Below, piece after piece: positions 33,732-44,870 of a stretch of DNA of 64,000 nucleotides (positions within the stretch are counted from its first letter, which is position 1; each line of letters begins with the position of its first letter). The stretch is from Argentina anserina (lineage: Eukaryota > Streptophyta > Magnoliopsida > Rosales > Rosaceae), in contig NC_065873.1 of NCBI RefSeq assembly GCF_933775445.1, positions 17,298,001 through 17,362,000 on the forward strand. The letters run 5' to 3'. The translations under genes and the position numbers were made by a program. Under the pieces are notes generated by a model that had not been told where the DNA came from, searched no databases, and saw nothing but the letters and a program-made list of their open reading frames with translations.

Positions 33732-36071
33732 TCATTTTCTGCTCCATGGAAAGCAGCAACTCTGTACAAAGATAATGGAACATGAGATGAGAGAAACTAT
33801 TAAGTTTAATGAAAATTTAAAAAAAAAAACAGATAGAGGATCATAGTGCCAAACCTTAGCACTATCACTGCCAGCAGGCTTCCGTGTAGTGTGGTAAGAT
33901 GCCTCAGGTGGTGTGCCGGGAACTTTTCCTGCCTTCTCCTCCCTCACTTTGTTAAAAATGTGAGTGAAACCATCAGCGGATGCAGGGTTGTTCTCATCCC
34001 ACTCACCGAATTTCGGGACAGCAGCTCCTTTGTCAGGCTGACAGATTAAACAGAAACATGCTCAGGAAGTATATCATATGTAACAGAACCATCTATGCAA
34101 CTAATCAATTAAGTCTTGTGATTAACTACAATACCAATCATTTTTTTAAACAGTGGTTCTTATTTGTTTGCCTCCAAATAATGCTCCATCATCAGTCAAA
34201 CCAAGCTTTGGAGACCAATTTATTTTAGTGACAGCGACCGTAGATATGCGACTAGCTATGTTTTTATAGAAATAACATTATGGAAATAAGAAAGAAAATT
34301 TACACTTTCATCACGAGGCTTAAGACGGGATCTCCCAGGAGTGCCATGGCTACTATCATATGAAGGCTTTCCCTCCCAGGAGGGAGAATCTCTCCCTGAG
34401 GCCCTAGCCTGACGATGGAGAGGTGAACGTTCAATGCTTTGTTCAGAGCCAGCACTTTGTCGTGTAGTTCTTCGATGAGTTTCACCAGAGCTTGTTCCAC
34501 GTCCTCTACCAGGTTGATTTGTTGATTCACCAGAAGATCTGCGACTCAGATTCTCGCGATGTGCTGGAGAGTTGGCATATTGCCTTTGGTCAATATCCTC
34601 CCTGCTTCTTCCCCGTTCATGATTTTGTCTTACTGGTTCAGCTTTGACTCTGGGAGGTGATGATGAGACTGAAGACGAATCATTAAGGATATCGGGGTTC
34701 TCTTGGGGGTCATTAGGATTGATCATCTTTCCCCCAGGCCCAGTTCGACCCTTTCGGGCCTTATCAAAATAGGCTGTGTAGGGAACATTTTCTTCACCTT
34801 CCCAATTGCCAAACTTTGGTACATGAGAGCGTTGCTGCCACAAAAAGAATTATTGTTAAATATGACCTACATGTTAAACATATCATGAGAGAGTTTATAG
34901 TACATAATAGCATCAAAATATGGAGTTTATGAGCATGGATAAGACCATGAACAAGAAAGTTTAAATTTTTGAAAGATGCCGTACAAGTAGGTCTGCACGA
35001 CTACAACTTAAGTTTACTTCGCTATACTTAGCATAGTTGGACCAGACTCAGGAAGAGAAGGAAAGTCGCAATCTAATAGCAACTACGTAAATCTTGTTAA
35101 AGTACCATGAAAAGATCGTTACTCAACAAGAATTGATGCAAAGATTGAGATAACAACTGGTACCTACTTCATGTCAGTGAAGGAATTTATGGACTTGCTC
35201 AAAGACACACTTCGGAAATATTTTTTTGAAGATTTTCACTGTCAATTCTGCTCCCCTTAAAATGACTGAAAATGACAATTTTAGAATCTGGAATGCCAAA
35301 AGAATTGACAGATGACACAAAGAAGTCATATTCAGACCCCATCCATGATTACCAATGGAATTGGCTTGATTTAGAGTTCATATATATGCAGTGTGAAAAG
35401 GACAGAAAACGAATACAACACCCAGTATTTTTTCAACACAATTTACTAGGAACAATCACAAAACTAAGTAAGATTGAGGCTATTTGTATCGGGGGAAAAC
35501 AAAAGACTCTTTGGCAAATTGTTAACCAATGAAATTCAGATATGCTAAAACATGATAAAAGGTATTTTCCCATGCAAATTGTGCTTCAACAGTATCAACT
35601 CGGAAACAGGCACTGGCAACCAATGAATATATTTCCATTGAAAAGATTTAAAAAATCCAAATAATAATTTCCATTGAGTAGCCAGAGAATTTCATATATG
35701 AATACGCCATAAAGAGCGTACAATCCATACCAACAATGCAGAGGGAACAATAAGCTTTGAATGGTTTATAGAGAGACAGATTATCAATTATCTTACTGCA
35801 AGTGTTAATCTATTACCTGCTGCCACCTGCCACAATATTAATATCAAACTTCTAGAATAATGCATTAATCAAAATGCCCATTGATTCTATTTCTGTGGAC
35901 ATACCAACATGCGGAGGATATATTATGCAACTTTCTCACCTTGTGTTTTAACAGTATTAATACGGACTTGCTGGAAAATGCACAGAAGACAAAAGAACAA
36001 TATACTCTGCAACAACATATAATTAAAACCTCTTTATTTTTCCACAGGAAAGCCATAGAATTTCAAATGTC

Positions 36072-36136
<65 letters not shown>

Positions 36137-36349
36137 TTGAGAGAGACAGAGAGAGAGGGAGGGTAGAATATAACTAAAGAGAAAGTGTCTAATATCTACC
36201 ACTATGCTTTCCAATAACTAGCACTACACACAAACAAATATATACAGAGAGAGAGAGAGAGAGAGAGAGAGTATAATATAACTAAAGAGAAAGTATCTAA
36301 TACCTACCACTGTGCTTTCCAATAACTAGCACTACACACAAACAAATAT

Positions 36350-36386
<37 letters not shown>

Positions 36387-36453
36387 AATATAACTAAAGA
36401 GAAAGTATCTAATACCTACCACTGCTTTCCAATAACTAGCACTACACACATAA

Positions 36454-36488
<35 letters not shown>

Positions 36489-37752
36489 GAGAGAGATTAT
36501 TTCAGAACAAAAGAGAAAGTATCTAATATCTACCACTATGCTTTCCAATATCTTGCACAAAAGCTGATATGGCCTCATCATAAGATTATCCATGCCACAA
36601 ATTTTGCCCTCAGAGTCTAATTATAAAGTCCAAACGTATTAGTAAAACAAAGTGCCATGTCTACTGGTGGAGGACCCAGAAATTTTTTATACAAGGGCAT
36701 AGTGAACAATATATTTAGAAAAATTAAGCTAAATAATTGGAGATAATTGTGATTTAGTATGAATTCTAAACAGTCAAAGACTACATTGCTTGTTGGTTAA
36801 ACTAAACAGAAGTCAAGATACAGAAAACCTCTTGTCATTGTCTCTTTCTCTCATTAAATGATTTTGGTTTCGTTTAAATATTGCAGCTTCTCTCACATCA
36901 AGCCTTAGCTCATGTTCTACTCTCATGATATCATCTATTTAGACTTTAGTATTAGGTTAAGCAAAGCATGTATGTAAACATTTTGGCTTCTACCTATATT
37001 GATCATCAGTCAAGTACATTCTCCATATCTGAGTGGGCGCATCAGCCCTCTCTTGCCCCTACCTCGGTCTGCCCATGATGTCAAGTTGTCAACTCACTGA
37101 TCAACCAAATTATAATATACTGGCGTATGATCCTCAAAATAAAAACCCAACAGAGAACAATATTAGGAAATTCAGGCTGCACACACCAGAGCGAAATTTC
37201 ATAACATCATTCAGCCACAAGGAGAAAATGGAAAAAAAAAACTCTTTCCTCAGAACTTTCCACTGTTTACTCTGGTCACTCTAAAATGGCAGTAAACAAT
37301 GGATAATGAACAGACTCCAAGGAAATGACTACAGACCAAAATATCAGCAAGATGGCCATGTCCATGACTGTCCATTGAAGAGTTTGTTTTAGACACCTAA
37401 TTTATTCTTGTTTTTTAGCAAATGTCAACTGACCTGATGCAACATCCTCTTTTAAGTTCTTTAATGCATTTTCTAGCATTGAAAAATGAATCTCTATCTT
37501 TTCACAGAACGAAACCAATGTCAACCCATCAACCTATATTTTGATATCTATGGGAACGAAAAAACTAAGAGGTTATCTTATCCAAATTCTAACCTAGTGC
37601 CCTCAACAAAATCAATTGGAAGACAAAATACATACAGAAAATATGAACACTTGCTTCTCCATCCACATGATATCAAGCCTATACGTTCAGTCCCACTAAG
37701 AAGGCAAAAAATTCTAAGGTGGATGCACAAACAAGAATATGAACCTACATTC

Positions 37753-37799
<47 letters not shown>

Positions 37800-38627
37800 T
37801 TCTTTTAAAGGAAGCATGTACAGTAACGTATGAGTACTAAATAGATTTCCAGTATGGTAAATAGAACTTTTAGATGCTCCCACCAAAAGATGTCTACCCA
37901 CAAGTTTCCACCAAGAGCTTCAACAAAAATTCCTGGATTAAAACTACATTGGCTATATGCATCATTTTACCGCACCAACTAGATTGATCAACACCCTTAG
38001 AATCTTCTACAATCTGATCCTCGAAAGTTTGAAGAGGGAACCACTCCGCCCCCACAAACTAACTAACAGAACGGCTAAGGCTCCAAGATTCTGGCACATG
38101 TCTCATATGCTAATTCAACCTCACAAAAGAATGCAAGAACACTTCTTGAAGAAACTTCTTGATCATACATTGCACAGGCAGAAAATGCAGATCCAAGCGA
38201 TTAATAAGACACTCGGATAGTCTGATTCAAAACCCTCTTAATCTCTACATCCCAAGTACCATGAGACTAAAAATGTCTAACTACAGGAATTCAGACCAAC
38301 AACAATACCATGTCTGCAACAGAATTCACATATCAGCAAATCCATACAAAACCAAAAGTCTTTCTTGTCAGAGAGTAAACAGAGATAATACATTCCCAAA
38401 GTCTCATGGCAGACACCATCCTAAAATAGCAGACAAAGTCATAAAAACCACTATTTTTGGCAATCCAGAAAAGAAAACCGAACCCTTGCTCAACTATCCA
38501 TAACAAATTAACAATTCACAATTTTCCACAGCTTAACCAAACAAGAAAACATCAAAATCAAACATTCAAAACCAACCAAACACAAACACAAAAAAAAAAC
38601 GAAGCAAATTAATGAACTTACTGCCAT
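33732..38627 (-). CDS. RIN4: RPM1-interacting protein 4 (RIN4), plant immune regulator
   Basis: Four coding exons: 38627-38622 (only Met-Ala), 34834-34304, 34037-33855 and 33761-33732, giving 249 residues. RIN4 is a plasma-membrane protein targeted by bacterial effectors and guarded by NLR receptors. Two NOI domains are present: VPKFGNWE...YTAYFDKARK (7-30) and VPKFGEWDENNPASADGFTH (186-205) followed by IFNKVREE. Both contain VPxFGxW, the core of AvrRpt2 cleavage sites, and Thr204 aligns with the regulatory Thr166 of Arabidopsis RIN4. The C-terminus SCCFPWSRK has Cys242-Cys243 for lipid anchoring. The middle (60-175) is disordered, Ser/Arg/Gly-rich. The tiny first exon and a 3.8-kb first intron are unusual in size; a GTAAGT donor and CAG acceptor support them. 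Confidence 0.93.
36074..36552. repeat. Microsatellites and ~116-bp tandem repeats inside RIN4 intron 1
   Basis: A (CA)n run (36076-36105) passes into (TA)n, then three copies of a unit of about 116 bp (near 36175, 36292 and 36408) plus a partial one to 36552. Each contains TATCTAATACCTACCACT, GCTTTCCAATAACTAGCACT and an internal (GA)n run. The last full copy carries (CA)n and (TA)n instead, so the unit seems to have grown around unstable dinucleotides. A separate (GA)n of ~40 bp lies at 37757-37796. Confidence 0.85.
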
Positions 38628-38869
38628 CTCTCCACAGATTCAGAGCAGCCCCCCCAAAAAAATGTCAGACCCTGAAAATTCAACTCCTTTCAGCAAACCC
38701 ACCTCCAATTAACACAGCACAAAGCTCCTCCTGCAAACCCTTCAACGACCCACCAGAGAAGAACCCAAATTCAATTCTAGAGAGAGAAGAAGAAGGGGCC
38801 AGAGGAAAATAAAGCAGGGAGGAAGCTTTAGAGAGAGAAAGAAGGAGCTGTAGAGAGGTTTATCAACCA

Positions 38870-38998
38870 TTGACGGACGCTACCCGTCATGTTTGACCTT
38901 TCTTCAAAAATGTTAAAAAGTCTCTGTTTCTTCTCTGTTCAAAGTTCAAACCTCTCTCTCTTTCACAGTTTCACCCCAAGCGAGTTGAGCTGGGTCAA
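38870..38998 (-). promoter_or_regulatory. W-box cluster upstream of RIN4
   Basis: Three WRKY-type cores lie within 130 bp upstream of the RIN4 start: TTGACG (38870), TTTGACC (38892-38898) and GGTCAA (38993-38998, TTGACC on the gene strand). Clusters of W-boxes are common in defence-gene promoters. The cores are short, so chance occurrence is possible. Confidence 0.45.
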
Positions 38999-40306
38999 CT
39001 CACCCAGCTCGGAGACCATTCCTTATATGCTAAACGTTAAATTCTACTTGGCATGGTAACGTTTTTCCTGGTTAAACTATGAAAGAATTACACACTTCTG
39101 GAGCTAAAGTTTAAATCTTGATGCACCCTTTGGGAAAGATTGAAGCTTTCGTGTTTTTTTGGGGGGTTAAAATTTTGGTGGCGGCTGTTTAAACTGTGAC
39201 TGTTAAGAAGTGCGTTTAGGAGAGGTTGCGCTAGCTTGTCGGCTTCTGCGGAAACATTGCTGCTGACACCTTTCGTTTTGTCGTTTTCTAGAGTCTCTGT
39301 CAGTTCTTTTTACTCGTTTTATATATGAATTTCGTGAATTTTGTGCTTTATGAAACAAAAGAGAACAGCTGTTTTGTAACAGCTATGAGAATATATATTG
39401 ATGTTGCTAGGTCTGATGAGGTTGTTAATGTTAGGTATACAGGAGTTAGTTAGGTTTTTGGCCAAACCACATAGTACGTCAATTTACGGTATGTAAACTC
39501 ATATGAATTGAAAATTTAATAAAGATTTTAAGTAATGACCGTATTTAACTTTAATCTAAACTATGAAATCATTGAGATTTGTGCAAGCAGGCACCAGGAC
39601 ACAACCCTAATAAGGATTATAAGGCGGGGGCGTGATCGATGGAGTTTGTGAGGCAACAATGAGATCACTGATGAAGAAAATCAAAATGGAAATAAATCGT
39701 GTCAAACACAACACAAAATAAATTTTTTAATAATTAGGTTTAATATGTGGTTGAGTTCAGTATTGACAAAATATGTGTTAGTAGATGTCAAGCATTTAGT
39801 TCAATATGAGTACATTATCATCATTCGATATTTTATGTCAAAGATTTAACTCAACTAAACTCTACAAGTTAGTCGCGATTCAATTTTCCCGATTATACGA
39901 ACCATTATCTGCCTAAGAACCAGAGAAAAGATGTCATGTGAAAGTATATATATGATGTTACAAATAAAAACTTAGTTGACAAGAACAATTACTCACTCAT
40001 GCCCCAGTATATAAATGGAAGAAACCACTTAACTTTCAGATCATAAATGAATTCAATACTTATCCAACCCCTCCCACCTATCGAATTGTCTACCAAGTTG
40101 CAAGCCTCTTCACATATAGTACACTATTAATCTGTAAAATTGTCCTTTTTTCCTATTTGATAAGAATAAAGTTGCTAAATTATACATGGAATACTTTGAA
40201 TTGAATAACTGTGTCCAACTTATGCCTAAATTTGATAGCCATTGCTCCTGCGGAAGGATTTGGAAAAATGGTTGATCTCTTTCACACAAGTAGAATCCCA
40301 GAGAAG
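38999..40306. other. Spacer left of the TRIM element; no gene seen
   Basis: AT-rich sequence without supported coding or RNA features. Confidence 0.5.
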
Positions 40307-40885
40307 TGTTAAACAACGACAAGCGTGGCCCGTGGACCAACTGTACCGATATTGTCCCAACTTAACCACCTCACAAGTGTTGGGTTTTAATCACAAAAGG
40401 CCTCAGTACAATTGGTTATTATCCACCCACTTATAAGCTTTATTTTCTTTGTCACTTCTTAGATGCGGGATCTCTCATCTCCAACACGTCCCCTCACGTG
40501 CAACCTAATTTTTAGGTCTGCACGTGACAGATTAACATCCCACATACTGGGATGAAAGAAACTAAGGTCCAGTAACCAACGACACTTAGTGGTCATCCAA
40601 TCGGAAATCCTCCGATAACATAACAAAGTGGCACCCAACTCGGGTCCACGAAAGATTGGAGGCGCGACTGGAGAGGGACCCGCTCTGATACCATGTTAAA
40701 CAGCGACAAGCGTGGCCCGTTGACCAACTGTACCGATATTGTCCCAACTTAACCACCTCACAGGTGTTGGGTTTTAATCACAAAAGGTCTCGGTACAATT
40801 AGTTATTATCCACCCACTTATAAGCTTTATTTTATTTGTCACTTCTTAGATTTGGGATCTCTACTGCGATCTCTCCTCTCCAATA
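40307..40885 (-). mobile_element. Complete TRIM (miniature LTR retrotransposon) with perfect 5-bp TSD
   Basis: Two direct LTRs, 40307-40486 and 40694-40885, flank a 207-bp interior, and the whole is flanked by AGAAG at 40302-40306 and 40886-40890. On the minus strand the order is LTR (TGTTGGAGA...GTTTAACA; the outer copy starts TATTGGAGA by mutation), PBS TGGTATCAGAGC complementary to initiator tRNA-Met (40693-40682), interior, then the purine-rich tract GTGAGGGGACG, then LTR. No coding capacity. One LTR has a ~10-bp extra segment (CTACTGCGAT). The LTR has no 5S rRNA-like part, so it is not a Cassandra element. The same family forms the ends of the chimeric element at 54491-60190. Confidence 0.9.
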
Positions 40886-40890
40886 AGAAG

Positions 40891-42573
40891 AAAAAAAAAC
40901 AAGAGCATGCCTGGTTTGACTAGCTTTATAAAACCATTAAACGTGATGTGCACTATGCTTGAATTAGCTACCATTTTCTGTTCCTATTTTAATAAATCTG
41001 ACAGAGACTTCTACCAGTCCATAGAATTGGAATGTTTTAGGGTTTAGTGTGGAAGCTGCCATTATGCTTAAGATTTACTCTTTAAATTATTGTATTAGTT
41101 TCTTGGCCTTTCAATCACTTTCGAAATTTGCCTTGGGATTTTCTGGCTCTTTCTGCTTGTTCTTATATCATTTGTGTTGGTTTTTAATATTCCATTGATG
41201 AACAAGAGCGTGAAGATGCCCCAGTGTCTAAACAAAAAATATAATTTGGCAATTTGCCGACGGAGTTGTTTTAGGGAGGAAATAAATGAGGAAAATAGGG
41301 AGATCGAGTCCATTTGGCTGCTTCATTGAAAATTCAACTTGTCAAAAACTAATGTACCAGTTGTTGAGAAAGGAACCCTTCCTATGGGGAAGGGACTTGG
41401 TTGACGCAGAAGTCATAGAGAAAAAGCTTGACCAATAACACACGACCCCTTAGGAATTAATGAAAAATATCTTCCATTTGCGACATATTAGAATTTTGGG
41501 TACATGTGATTTTGACCAAGATATAACGTATGCGTGAAAGCTCCCATGGGAATGCTCCTAGGGTCTCATCTTTTTAGTCCAAACACATGTTGTGAAGGCA
41601 CTCAATATCATGTATACGTGACGAACTAAAAACCTGGTTGAATCGTGGAAGTAGCTTAAGTGTGTTGGTTAGCAACGTTGACTCATGACAAGAACGACGT
41701 CAATTTTTCTTTTAAGAAAATTCAAGCAAGAACATAAAGGGACTAATTGATTGATCGAGGTGCATTATGACATTAATGACCAATTGAACTACCAATTAAT
41801 TGTCGATTCGTCTTTGGTCACTCGACATTCATTGCAATTTGCAAGGCAATTACAAGCCATAATTTGAAGTCTCCCACTATGTGTCTCGTTTTGATTAGTT
41901 TAGTGTACATTGATTTAGAAGTTTTTACATTGTAGTTTTCTTCTACGTTTACACCAGAATTGGGAAAAAAGTAGGAGATTCCAAAAAAGTAGCTGGTTGT
42001 TCATTGTCATGTAATAAAAAAAACTAATGTAAGCTCTTGTTACAAGTAAATTTGACACAATCAAGCTCGGACTATCTCCATGTGTTCATATCTAGCTTGG
42101 TAGAGTTGTTTGAAACTTCAAAGGGTTGAATTTGATTCGAGTGGTTAGAAGTGCTTGCAAGTACAAGCGTATAAGTTCAATCCAAGACCATCTAAACACC
42201 AAAGAAGACAAAGGTTAGTCGTTTCTTCTCTGGTCGGAAGCAGACAAAGCTTCTAGTAACAGAGCAAGCAAATCTTCTACCGGACGTGAAAAAGATTCGT
42301 TCTTTCCGTTTTTTATTTTTTGTTTTTGGTTTTTCTCGAGTCAATTTCACTTTGACTGTGATGATACTTTCCTCCATGTAAAGAGCAAAGTTTCTACAGA
42401 ATTACGCCTAAAGTAATTTGTATTTAAGTTTTTTACTCCAAAATTACAGCGCTCGTTAAAAATGAAAAGTCACTAACATCAGAAATGGGTTCTGTGCAGA
42501 AAAAGTTTCTCGCTTTTTACATTTTACTACTTGCCTAGATCTGTAGTTCTTCAAACCCTGGTATGTTTGGCCT
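40891..42573. other. Spacer, no gene seen
   Basis: No supported coding exon, RNA gene or repeat. Confidence 0.45.
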
Positions 42574-42780
42574 ATGAACCCACCTGGGTTTGCCAAATTT
42601 GCCTCAAAAATCACTACCCATTATCAAAAGCTGGGGGTTTTGGCCAGCAATTTGTTGTTCAAGATTTCAAGTGAGCTATACAGCTTTTGCTTCTATTGTT
42701 TCAAGAAACCAACAAGTCTGTACTGTGTAGAAGAAGCTCTCTTTCTCTCAATCTCTTCACAAGTTCTCATCTTTTTCTGA
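42574..42780 (+). other. Possible upstream ORF in the BAP31-like gene leader
   Basis: A 68-codon frame starting at a true ATG ends 46 nt before the BAP31-like start codon. If the transcript begins upstream of 42574, this would be a long uORF. The peptide (MNPPGFAKFASKITTHYQKL...) resembles nothing I know, and a transcript start downstream would remove it. Confidence 0.25.
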
Positions 42781-42826
42781 GGCCCAGTTCAGATTTTGTT
42801 GGCAAAAATCAGAAGCAGAAGCAGAG

Positions 42827-44523
42827 ATGTATGAGTTGTTGATCCCGGTTGTGATTGCTGAGGCAGTTGTGGCATCTCTTATGTTGCTCAAGATTGGGCC
42901 ATTGAGAGAGCTTGTGTTGAAGATTCTGGATCAGCTCAAAGTGGGTAGCGGCCCAGTCACTCTCATTGGCATTGCTGGCACCATGGGTGTGATTCTCCTA
43001 TCAAGATTCATTAGCATTATCAAGATGCAGAACAAAGGTGAAAAGCTTGGGACCATGTCACCCATGGATCAGGTTCTATATAGAACACACATCCTTGAAG
43101 CTTCATTAATGTGTATGTTACTGTTCTCTTTACTATCTAAGTTTCACAGTTGGATTCTTGTTTAGAGTTTTCTTCAATTCTGTGCGATTTGTGTATTAGT
43201 AAAAAATGGCATTTGAATGGTTCCACAAGTAGTTTTGGGTCGACTCTCAGTAGTAGAATCTGATGAGAACAGGATGACTTTTCAGTTTTGAGGAAATCCA
43301 GTTAAGCTTTGCAATTTCATAATTTCAGTGGTTGTACAATTTGACTGTGCATTTAGCATGTGGGTTGGTTAGAGCATGTGTGAAAGGACTGGTGTGGAGA
43401 ACTGTCAATACCAGACAAAGACTTAAATGTTTGCATATGAACTGGGTAGGGTAGATTTAATATGCAAATTTGAATAATCTCCTTAACAGATAATGACTTA
43501 GCCTTTAGTTGCCTATCCTTTGCATTTTGTTGTTCCATTGCGGCTTTCCCCTTTCATCTCTTGTCAATGATCACAATTGCCCCATTTAGTTCAATTTTTA
43601 TCAATACATGAGTTATGGAGTGTGGAAGGAAAGTTTTCTCAAAAAATAAATAAAAAAAAGAGTGTGGAAGGAAAGTGACTGTTTGTTTCCTAAACTGTGA
43701 GATAAGTTGTACTCCCCCATTCATCTCATCACCTAATATCAGGCTTTGGAGTAGATTTCTGAAACTGTGGCTATATATATATATGCATTGATATAAACCA
43801 CATCCTTAACTCTAATTTATGCTGGGCTCAGATTTCTCTCATATAGTTGGATCACTTTAGTACATTTAGTAAAATGCATGAGCATTCGGTATCCATGTAA
43901 ATTTAGGCAATTGTACAGTCCTCTACAACCTGCTTCTGCAATACCTGTGATTACGTCTATGCTTCCAACTTCTATGGTTTGGAACACTTACCAATTCCAG
44001 CAATGCTTATCATGCTTTCTGTAGGGGTGTCTTTTATTACTGCCGAAATGGAAGGCTTAACTTGATTTTTTTTTTAATTGAAGTGATTCGTGTATATGGT
44101 GTCTGTATTGTGCTTAGCTATAATGTCTAACCACTGAGGTTTCAATCTTGAATGTTGCATGCAGCTTTTGCTGTATTTCTTGGATTCATAATTGATCGGA
44201 CGCACGATTATCTTACAAAGCTTGATGGGTTGACCAGTACAGAAGAAGAAGTTGAGAGGCTTCAGAAAGAAAAGGCGCAGCTTACTGAAAAGGAAGAGAA
44301 GTCTTCCAAGGAAATCAAGCAGCTGCAAGACATAGTTGCAACTCTATCAGAGAATTTGAAGAAGCTGAAGTTGGAGTGCGTGGAGAAAGATAAAGCTGTT
44401 GAAACTGCTGAATCCCATGTCACATCGCTCCAGAAACAAGCTGCAGATCTACTTCTTGAGTACGACCATTTGTTAGAAGACAACCAAAAACTTCAGGCTC
44501 AGTTTGCAGGACATAAGAGATGA
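42827..44523 (+). CDS. BAP29/BAP31-like ER membrane protein
   Basis: Two coding exons, 42827-43112 and 44165-44523, joined by a GTATGT...GCAG intron, give 214 residues. BAP31 family proteins sit in the ER membrane and act in export and quality control of membrane proteins. Three hydrophobic segments are visible: LLIPVVIAEAVVASLMLL (about 4-21), VTLIGIAGTMGVILLSRFI (about 43-61) and a segment around MSFAVFLGFIID (95-106), followed by DRTHDYLTKL. Residues 115-210 form a charged heptad-rich coiled coil (EEEVERLQKEKAQL, LSENLKKLKLE). The C-terminus is AGHKR and not the canonical KKxx retrieval signal. The start is the first ATG before a hydrophobic segment, as in the family. Confidence 0.92.
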
Positions 44524-44870
44524 AGAAAAAGCCGAAAAACTGAATAGCGACCGTTCTAATTTGGGAAACATTTTTGTCTTCTCCTACCAGAAATGATCAT
44601 TATTCGGCTGGAAATGGGGAATGTTAAAAATTTTGTGATGCTCAAGAAAGTGGAATTTGCAATCTGGCCATCTTTGTTTTGTTCTATGGTTTTCCGTTTT
44701 AGTTGAATATATCTTTTTTCTAATGAATACTAGGTATCAAGGCAGTCCAATTCGAGATAACTAAGCATGAACTTGATACTAAATAGATGATATTCACAGA
44801 ACTTGTTAGATTAGCTCAGTTTTTAAACCTCTTTTAGGGTGTAGTTGTGTAACAATGAAAGTTAATCGTG

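Noticed and set aside
36023..36593. Open frames with CVCVCV and SLSLSL runs in RIN4 intron 1
   Set aside because: Translations of CA, TA and GA microsatellites.
40307..40885. Cassandra-type TRIM
   Set aside because: The LTR shows no 5S rRNA-like internal promoter and its ends differ from Cassandra, so I leave it unnamed.
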